Origin: Berberis thunbergii
Taxonomy: Eukaryota > Streptophyta > Magnoliopsida > Ranunculales > Berberidaceae
Length of the DNA stretch: 64,000 bases
NCBI GenBank assembly: GCA_003290165.1
Contig: QNQO01000538.1
Span: 186,001-250,000 of the forward strand
Reading direction: 5' to 3'
Shown here: one piece after another, positions 56,720 through 64,000 of the stretch
How positions within the stretch are numbered: position 1 is the stretch's first letter
Layout: every line of letters starts with the position of its first letter
The notes under the pieces: model-generated
What the model saw: the letters and a program-made list of their open reading frames with translations, nothing else
Database searches by the model: none
What the model was told of the DNA's origin: nothing
Program-made: the position numbers and the translations under genes

Positions 56720-57615
56720 TATATAATGGTGTTTTTCATTCGTTGTAGGCATTATCTTCTGCAGAGCGTATCTCCTGAATGTTCTTTCTTGAAGAAAATG
56801 CTTTGGGTTTCCAAAGGCTGAATGGAGATCTCTATCTCTAGAGTCTTCGAATGATCTGATCGGGCACGATTATGATCGTTGTTATGCATGGTCACCTGCT
56901 CTGGGTGAGTACGTAGTTGATTTCCTGAGATCTCGTAATTTCTTTTCATGTTGCGGAGAAGAAGTACGCATTTTTGCCAAGGGAGATGCCTTGGTGTTAC
57001 TTCGTGCCGATGTGCCCGCGTATATGTGGTTTCTGCTACTAACTTATGGTTGATCGAAGTGTTAGCAGATGCACAATGTTTTCAGGGGTGGTATCTCTCA
57101 GTCACCTCGGGTACTATGCATGGGAAAAGTGTCCTCTCTTGGCAGCATCGTGAGACCTTGACTGCTTCGTCGCTTATGGCCATCTTCATATGCCTTATTC
57201 TATCTTTTCAAGGGGACCAGAAGCCGTTTGAAGAAGTCATCAAGAAGATGGGATGCCTTTTGAGGAAGTCAGCCGTCCATTGTAAGGTCTCCATCATTGT
57301 TGGCGGGTTACTTTTCTAGGGTGACTCGACGGAGCAATCAGTCGTTCTATGCTTTCAGTCCATTTTGTCACTTTGTCCTTCATCTTGGGAAGGGGTCGAG
57401 CGACATTCATTTGGATACCTTTGTTGTTCCTTGCATATAGCTTGCACCGAATAGCTCACTTGGTCTACTTCGAATACCTTTGCTTTCTTTTGATCTCCTC
57501 ATGTAGTTGGGTTGTCTATCTTTACTCCATGTTGTACCGGATTCAGATGCTTGTAGCATGTAGTCTTTTGTATCCACATTTGGGCGCTTGTTACATCTTT
57601 CTAGTAATCAATAAA
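56720..57615 (+). pseudogene. second antisense coding block (aORF2) of the second Tat-like element
   Basis: A TATATAA box (56720-56726) precedes TTGTAGGCATTATCTT. About 56850-56950 reads HDYDRCYAWSPALGEYVVDF then RSRNFFSCCG. 57190-57300 reads IFICLILSFQGDQKPFEEVI and KKMGCLLRKSAVHCKV. An AATAAA signal stands at 57610-57615. The sister element has the same elements in the same order on its antisense strand. I do not recognise the protein family. The pieces lie in different frames, so the copy is broken or was spliced. Confidence 0.6.
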
Positions 57616-57973
57616 GTTTGTCTTTGTAATTATTTATTTATTTCTTAAATGGTTGCAAATAACAAAAGTCTTTAAGAAATAAACCTCTACATTGACTATG
57701 GAAAGGGAAATAAACAACTGACATAAACTGACTTTTGACGGAGAAAAATTGATCCGGGCCCTGAAGTGAATTCAGACGGCCCTTGTGGATCGTTGGTATT
57801 TTGATCTTCGCTGACGTTTACAGAGGTTACTGGAAGGTAAACCTTGTAACGGAGTTAATCTCCTCGTCAACAAAATGTCAGAGGGTTATACCCCCCACTT
57901 GCCCCAGTTTCTCCGTTTCATCGTGTTGAAGAGCAAATTGTTCCTGTGTCGCTTAACTGTGATGTTTCTGCAG

Positions 57974-60078
57974 TCATTCACTTGGCTCTAGTTTAGATTT
58001 CTCTACGTGTCCTTTTTTGATTTGAGAACATTCTATCTGTTTCAATATAGCGTAATGGCAGCCTCGTGTTGTAAGTTGGTCTCCACATATTGTTCCTTTA
58101 GAGTAGTTAGAGGTGTACTTAACGCACTGGTGAAGGGTGGAGACCACTACTTCCATACAGTGGAGCCATGGTCTTTCCAAGACAAGGTTATAGGTAGATG
58201 GTGCGTCTACTACCATGAAGTCTAAAAACAAGACCTTTCTCAGTTGTGGTTCTCCTGCTACTACTGCTAACCTTATTTTCCCGATCGGGAAGTATTTCTC
58301 TCTACTGAATCAAATCAGCGGGTAGTCTGAAGATGTCAGGTTCTCCATTTTGAGGTCCATACTGCAGAACATGCTGTAGAATAATACGTTGAGTAAGCTC
58401 CCTATGTCTACCAGGGCTCTCTTCACCTCCCACCTCGTGATGGAGACCGAGATGACTAGGGCATCGTTGTACGGTGCTCGGACTCCTTCGAGGTCCTTGT
58501 CCGTAAAAGGTCAAGGTGGGAATGGGACTTTGAATCCTTGAATATAAAATGTGTTTGTCCTCATCCGCGGGTTGTGTCCGTACCTCTAGTAGCGTCCGCT
58601 TGCGGGACCTATGCAACTGGTCTTCATTCGGTCCGACTCCATGAAGGACATAGGTTATGCTCGGAGTCTCCTTATCTATTTCTTTGATTAACTGCCCCCG
58701 CTCCCTAGATCTTTCTGGTCGCTTCTCAGAGTTCAACAATTCTTTTAGCTTGCCCCTGTGAATCCAGTACTCAATATCATACCGTTGACTCTTACAGTCA
58801 TTGGTATCATGACCGCCCTCTTTGTGGTATGAGTAGTAATTGCTGTTGTCACACTTGGAGGGGTCTCCGTGATGTTTTGGGGGCCACTTTAGATCTTTCC
58901 AGTTTTTCATGGAGTTTAGTACGTCCGACGAGCTAGAATTGAGAGGTGTCACAGCTTTGGATCCAACGTAGTTGGATGCTTTCTGTGGCCTGAACCGGCT
59001 AAGGTTTGACCTATTGTCACTACGCTTCCTCTTGCTCATTTCTTCATCCTCGCGTTTCTTTCCCTCCTTCTTGTCCTTCAGAGTGGAGAGCTTATTCTCA
59101 CTTTTGATTTCCCCTTTTACGATCTTTAACTCCTCTAAGGTAATGTGCTTCTGGGCACTCCTAAGGAGCTCTGTCATATCTAAAAGGGGCTCCAAGGCGA
59201 GGTCTTCATAGAGTTTTCTCTCATTTAGGCCCGCGGTGAAAGTTGTAATGACTGTGTCATCACTGAGTGTCAACTCGTTGTTGAAGTGAGTGACATACTC
59301 TCTGAGCGTCTCATTGGATCTTTGCCTTAGAGAGAGTATGTAATTTGGGGCTTTTCGAAAGCGCCAACTCCCGACGCATCGCGTTAGGAACTTCTTTGCC
59401 AGCGTCTTGAAGGAGTCGATCGATCTCGGTGGGAGTCTGTGGAACCATGTTAGTGCTGACTTCTTTAAGCTGGTGGGAAAAAGTTCTATACATCATCGAC
59501 TCAGATCCTTATTTGAAAGCCATTACATGCTGGTGATGGCGCAGGTGGTCGAATGGGTCAGTGGTTCCATCTTAGAATCGAGCTTCAGAGGAGTGAACTT
59601 CTTCTGAAGGGCCTCATTCATAATGTGATCCACGAATGGTGGGACAGAGAGACGGTACAACACGTCTGGATCGTGTGCCCCTCTGTAGAGAAGGTTTTGA
59701 GGACCGAACATCTCTGGCCTGGCAGTCATCTCTATGTTAACCCCACATCCTCTTCTAGTCTAATGAGTACTAGCGGGGGATTGATTCTAATGTGTTCGCT
59801 CTCTAATGCCATTCGAAGATAGAGGCCCATGTTGTTCCTAGTCTCTATTAGCAGGTGGAGGGTTTTGTCGGGCGAGAACCTCCACCGCTTTGGCGATCTG
59901 TTGTATTTGAGATGACATCATATATATCCTAGGGTTTGTCATTGATGTTGTTGGCACGAGGGCATGAGTCTATTGTCCATGCATAATCAGAACCGCTAAA
60001 AGTTGCGGTACAACGCTAGCCGGAGCATTTAACGTGTCCCCTTGTTTTCTGTTGTTGTGTGATCTTGTGGTCACCATA
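57974..60078 (-). pseudogene. gag and protease of the second Tat-like element
   Basis: Starts near 60078 (MVTTRSHNN). After broken parts, 59273-58302 is open for 323 codons: LSDDTVITTFTAGLNERKLY, EELLRSAQKHITLEE-like (TELLRSAQKHITLEEL), a charged KDKKEGKKREDEEMSKRKRS stretch, and a Tat-type zinc-finger region (YYSYHKEGGHDTNDCKS). Protease parts follow in shifted frames: KRALVDIGSLLNVLFYS (active site DIGS) and FLDFMVVDAPSTYNLVLERP with WLHCMEVVVSTLHQC, ending GDQLTTRGCHYAILK and a stop at 57974. Nothing resembling RT follows. Stops and frameshifts show decay. Confidence 0.85.
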
Positions 60079-60131
60079 TTTTTGTATCTCGAAGGAGGAT
60101 GATGTTAGTGAAAGGCTAGGAACTTTTTCGT

Positions 60132-60151
60132 CCCCACGGACGACACCAAAC
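60132..60151 (-). promoter_or_regulatory. primer binding site of the second Tat-like element
   Basis: On the minus strand, GTTTGGTGTCGTCCGTGGGG directly follows the LTR end. It corresponds to the TTTGGCGCCGT..GTGGGGACGA site of the sister copy, with two changes in the TGGCGCC core. Confidence 0.75.
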
Positions 60152-60398
60152 TGATGCAGTCATTTTCCACTCCTTGCGTTGACCTAGTCCTGCTGACCTG
60201 CACAAGTAGTGCACGTGAGCCACGAACCACCGTTGTGGTGGCCGATGGCACTCCGATGCTAAAGTCAGACAGGGATCTGAGGAAGGTGTAGTGTTGTAAA
60301 CATGGAATTTGTAGCATACCTTAGGTTACCAACCTCATGTCTTATTTATAGTGGAAGAGTTCTGGTTCGACCAGGCCATCAGGATGAAGATCTTCGTG
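60152..60398 (-). repeat. 5' LTR of the second Tat-like element, cut by a CACTA insertion
   Basis: Matches 51212-51474 closely (CACTCCTTG.GTTGACCTAG, CACCGTTGTGGTGGCCGATG). The match breaks exactly after GATCTTCGTG, where CACTACACC begins. About 415 bp of LTR are missing and should lie beyond the inserted element. Confidence 0.9.
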
Positions 60399-60435
60399 CA
60401 CTACACCAAAAGGGCCATTTAGCTACGCCGAGCTG

Positions 60436-60893
60436 CCCACGGTTCTAAACCGTTGGTGCATTTGCCACGGCAAAAACTGTAGCTATAAGTACCAACGGTT
60501 TAACACCGTGGGTAATAAACACCCTGGCCACGGTTTAAAACCGTTGGTATATTTGGCACGGCTAAAAACCGTGGCTAATATTAACAACGGCTACAGACCG
60601 TGGGAATTATTCGCAACGGCTCAAAACCGTTGCAAAAAAAAATTTAGCAACAGTTATGAACCGTGGCTAGACCTAGCAACGGCTTAAAACCGTTGCAACA
60701 AACAAATTAGCAACGGTTTTAAACCGTGGCTAGGCTTAGCAACGGTTCAAAACCGTTGCAACAAAAAAATTTAGCAACAATTTTAAACCGTGGCTAGTTC
60801 TAGCAACGGCTAAAAACCGTTGCAAAAAAAAATTTAGCAACGGTTTTAAACCGTGGCTAACTCTAGCAACGGCTAAAAACCGTGGCTACATGA
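60436..60893. repeat. CACTA subterminal palindromic repeats
   Basis: About 15 copies of AACGGTTTTAAACCGTGGCTA-like palindromic units at roughly 30-bp spacing, alternately ending in CGTTGCAA and CGTGGCTA. Such arrays are the usual transposase-binding zones next to CACTA ends. Confidence 0.85.
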
Positions 60894-61268
60894 AAAGCAA
60901 AAAAAAATTGGGCGGGCTATTTTTGGCACTCGACCTTCCCTCCTCGACTTTCATCGACAATATTTCACAAAATCGACCTGCACGCTCCTTCTCTCCCTCG
61001 ACCTGCTTCCCTCCATCGACCTGCTCCCTCCCTCGACTTGACTTCCCCTGCTCCTTCTCGTTCCGTGCTCCCTCCCTCGACTTCCCTCCTCCCCTCCTTC
61101 CCTGCTCCCTAGGGTTCTCGCATCCTCATCCAATTTCAGAGGAATTGAAAAGGCACCCCAGGTCTTCTTCTTCTCCTTCTCTATTACTAGGGTTCTTGCA
61201 ACTTTGTAGATCTCGGTTGGTCTTCACTAGTTTGTGATATACTAGTTCTATAACACAGCAAACAAAAC

Positions 61269-64000
61269 ATGGGGGTAGAAAGAGAAACCCCATCCGTAGA
61301 AGCTCTGATTTGTCTCCAGAAAAGAATTTGCGACCCTTCTTCTTCCATCTTCCCGTTTTTCTCCGATTCACCAGATTCCAATTACAGGTATGTTCTCTTC
61401 TCCCCTATCCAAAATAAAATCCCTAACATTCTCATTCAATTTCATCGTCTACTTCATCTATCACGCTATTTGCTATGAGCTTGTGATGGATTTTTTGGTT
61501 GAAGAATAAGGTCTTAATGATAAGGGTTGGTTTCTTTTGTCATTTCCCAGCAAGTTGAAGTTCATTATCTCCAATTCAGTCACAGAGGCATGCAACAACT
61601 CTTTATTGCTGCTCGGTCCCCGTGGTTGTGGTCAAAAACAGGTAAAGTCGATTATTTTCCATGTTATTGCAACACTCGTAAGAAACTCATTTATAATATG
61701 GGGAAAAAAAATCTACTAGTCATTCATGCTTATTTATTTATTTATCTATTTTTTTAATGATTTCAGGTGTTGGATCTTGTTCTCAATGATTTAAATGTTG
61801 AATTTGCAGATATGATCTCAGTGGTATGTGCTTGCGTGCGAATAAGAATTTCATGATTTTATTTAGTTTTGCTTTCAAAGCATATTTGATTTGGATATTA
61901 CCATCAATGCCAACTTGGAATGCAAACCCCAATTATGTTCGACTTATGATTTTGAACCCAGATTGATGCATGTTACGAGGTCGTCTATTTTGATGTCCAG
62001 CTTGGGATATTTGACATTGGACTTTTTTTTTAGCATATAAGGTGCACTTTTAAAAAATGTTATTCTTCCTTCTTTTACATAAAATAGACGATTCTACGAA
62101 GGCTTATGTCAATTTAGGGTCTAAACTGAATTATAAGTTAGACGCAATCAAGTTTCATATTCTATGTTGGTAGTTTGGTAGGGTCCAAATTGAAACATCA
62201 TTTTCTTTTTAATAAAAAAGTTAGTAGTTCTGTGATAGGTATCTCAGCAAGTCCTCTAAATTAAGAAAAACTTACAAAACTTATGTATCTGATTCAGGTC
62301 AGACTGGATGGAATATTACACAGTGACGACAATTGTGCACTCAAGGTCAGTAGTTCACCAATTCTCAGAGTCTGAAATTTGGTTTTGCTCTTTAAAGCTA
62401 TCTCTTAGTGCATATTTTGGTCTTTCTTCTCATAAATCCTTCCCTTATAAGATCTTTCACCTTGAATTTCTTTCCATTAACCTGAACATGAATTTTCCAG
62501 GAGATTGCTAAACAACTGTGCTTGGAAAATCAATTATCATTCTCAAAAATGGTACACAACCTTCTCGGATAGTTAGCATACACTTTAGATCTTAAAGGGC
62601 AAGGATTTCTAACCGTCATACAACTTGGCTTTTGTAGGCTTCAGCTGATGAGAACTCACAGTTCATGATAGCTGTATTAAGGTGAATAGTCGGATTTGTA
62701 TTCTTTCATCTTTTATGATTTCATTGCAACTTAAGTTCTGATAGCTTATTTGTTTTTATTTAGTTTTGGTTTTTTGAACTGGGTCTGTTTGCTCTCCCCC
62801 CCCAGCCCCCCTTTTGTTGTACTTTCTATTTTTTTTGTTTTCTTTCAAAGGCTTTCTCGTGGATGGTGTACTTATGTGCATTTACATGCGTCAATTTTTC
62901 TTTTTTATCAGAGAGTATGGTTTAGCTCACAAAACTTTAGTCTTTGTATTGGACGAGTTTGATCTCTTTGCTCAGGTATGCCTTAATAATATGCACAGTT
63001 TTCATAATTACTATATTTTGAAAGTTTAATTTGGTGATATCACTGTATATTGCATTATTATGAACACATATCATCTACTTGAATTGCATACCATGCAGAA
63101 GTTATAAGTACAATGAAGTTAAACATATATGGTTCCTTGCAGGGAAAGCAACGCCTACTCTATAGTTTACTTGATGCAATGCAAACAATTTGTCACAGGC
63201 TATAGTCATTGGTGTTAGTTGCCGTTTGGTACTGCACTTCAAACTCTCTTATCTATTTTTAGAGCATCATAAATGCATATGTAATAATCTATTTGTATAG
63301 TATAACTGTTATATGACCGTTACCAGATATGATAGGAATATCAAAATTTGATTTTAAGCCTGCATGAAATACGAGAAGTTTCAAAGAATGAACATCAGTT
63401 AATAATAAAAAAAGCTTCACTAGAGAATCTAAGTTTTCTCATAAACTCTAACAGAACTTTCTCAAATCCTCGTTCAACTAAAATAAAATAACAAAACTGT
63501 TTTGTTTGGCTCTAAGGGCTTATTTATAGCCTAACAATTACTTGTAGCCTATATTCCGTATCTCTTGATTATGTGAAGGACTGAACGTGCATCAAAATGT
63601 GTGCTTCTTAACGAATATATCCACTTCATTCTCACTTTCTTAAGAAAGTTAACCTTCAATAAATAGGTGAAAGTGCATGATGGGTGTGGCGGATGGGGCT
63701 CTCGTGGTTCAAGCAGTGGTTATCATGGGATGTGGCATTCATAATTTTCTTTGTCAATACCTTGGTCTTGCTAGTATCAGAATCTATAAGTGATCCTTTA
63801 GCTGATTGAAGCTTAGATTGTTTGGATTCAATGAAACAGTTGAAACTGAATCACTTTTATTTTTTGTATTAAAAGTTTTTGAGGAGGCATGTTGCATGTG
63901 GTGCAGGATGCTGATCAGCTCTTAGAGAAGAGAGTGCGATCTCGTTTTTCACACAAAAAGCTATTGTTTCTTCCTCCCTCGAAGGGTGATATACAGAGGT
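61269..64000 (+). pseudogene. ORC4: ORC4 (origin recognition complex subunit 4) pseudogene, 5' two-thirds visible
   Basis: Exons: 61269-61387 (MGVERETPSVEALICLQKRI), 61551-61641 (KLKFIISNSVTEACNNSLLL then LGPRGCGQKQ), 61767-61823 (VLDLVLNDLNVEF), 62298-62345 (RLDGILHSDDNCALK), 62501-62551 (EIAKQLCLENQLSFSKM), 62638-62681 (ASADENSQFMIAVL), 62912-62975 (YGLAHKTLVFVLDEFDLFAQ), 63143-63228, 63907-64000+ (DADQLLEKRVRSRFSHKK). All borders keep GT/AG. ORC4 is an AAA+-like subunit of the complex that marks replication origins in the nucleus. In the Walker A loop the usual GK is GQ, and the invariant CGLAHK cysteine is Y. A one-base loss in exon 8 (near 63190) puts a stop at the HRL codons. It sits just inside a CACTA end, so it was probably captured. 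Confidence 0.92.

Larger units (their letters stand above)
51212..60398 (-). mobile_element. second Tat-like gypsy element, same family as 5613-23893, opposite strand
   Basis: Minus-strand element: 5' LTR at right (60152 to 60398, then cut by the CACTA element), PBS GTTTGGTGTCGTCCGTGGGG (60132-60151, minus strand), gag and protease (57974-60078), antisense block 2 (56720-57615, plus strand), tandem repeats with a TRIM insertion, antisense block 1 (52150-54109, plus strand), polypurine tract and 3' LTR (51212-51887). As in its sister, RT, RNase H and integrase are absent. The left flank duplicate cannot be tested because the right end lies beyond the CACTA insertion. Confidence 0.88.
60399..64000 (+). 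mobile_element. CACTA (En/Spm-type) element, left end; runs past the window edge
   Basis: Begins CACTACACCAAAAGGGCC exactly at the break in the LTR. The uninterrupted LTR at 51465-51480 gives the empty site. GTG (60396-60398) would be the 3-bp target. Dense subterminal palindromes follow (60436-60893). No CACTA transposase is recognisable to the window end. Instead an ORC4 pseudogene starts 376 bp after the repeats. The other terminus is not in the window, so extent and cargo are inferred. Confidence 0.8.

Noticed and set aside
60436..60893. Regular palindromic repeats that could suggest a CRISPR array or satellite
   Set aside because: Plant context, no unique spacers of constant length, and direct attachment to a CACTA terminus fit subterminal transposase-binding repeats.

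Overview
The window looks like a repeat-rich stretch of a flowering-plant nuclear chromosome, probably a eudicot. It holds intron-containing remnants of plant genes with GT..AG borders (aldehyde oxidase, ORC4, an SC35-like SR protein, EF1-alpha) embedded in plant-type LTR retrotransposons (Ty1/copia, Ty3/gypsy Tat/Athila-like, TRIMs) and DNA transposons (hAT, CACTA, Tourist-like MITE, probable MULE). I see no intact host gene. The only long undamaged reading frame that looks real is a 476-codon frame inside a non-autonomous LTR element.

Layout. 1-3766: 5' part of a minus-strand Ty3/gypsy element (LTR/leader, gag, protease) inserted into the RT region of a minus-strand copia element. 3767-25107: that copia element (integrase/RT remnant on the left, gag, PBS and LTR on the right), split at 5612/23894 by a plus-strand Tat-like gypsy element (5613-23893). 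The gypsy 5' LTR is itself split by an 8.8-kb LARD-type element (5889-14668, TSD GGAAG), and its tandem-repeat region by a 1.4-kb hAT element (18197-19638, TSD GGTGTAGA) that carries the 3' part of an EF1-alpha gene. 25196-45333: two tandem aldehyde oxidase pseudogenes on the plus strand, interrupted by a TRIM, a copia gag fragment, a 4.3-kb copia element that carries the first coding part of an SR splicing-factor gene in place of its own gag, an LTR element with inverted LTR ends, MITEs, and a small non-autonomous gypsy element. 45334-51211: mostly anonymous DNA with a Tourist-like MITE and a probable MULE-derived pseudogene. 51212-60398: a second, minus-strand member of the same Tat-like family as 5613-23893, carrying a young TRIM. 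60399-64000: the start of a CACTA element, recognised by its terminus, subterminal palindromes and an exact empty site, followed by an ORC4 pseudogene that runs off the window edge.

The strongest themes are gene capture and structural oddities of non-autonomous elements. Three unrelated element types each hold a piece of a host gene: hAT with EF1-alpha, copia with an SCL-type SR protein, and CACTA with ORC4 (inferred). Two members of one Tat-like family share the same unusual plan: gag-protease but no RT or integrase, a tandem-repeat block, and two separate antisense coding blocks. The second antisense block has a conserved TATA box and poly(A)-like signal. Nothing here was checked against a database. 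Family names rest on recognised motifs and on comparison of copies within the window.
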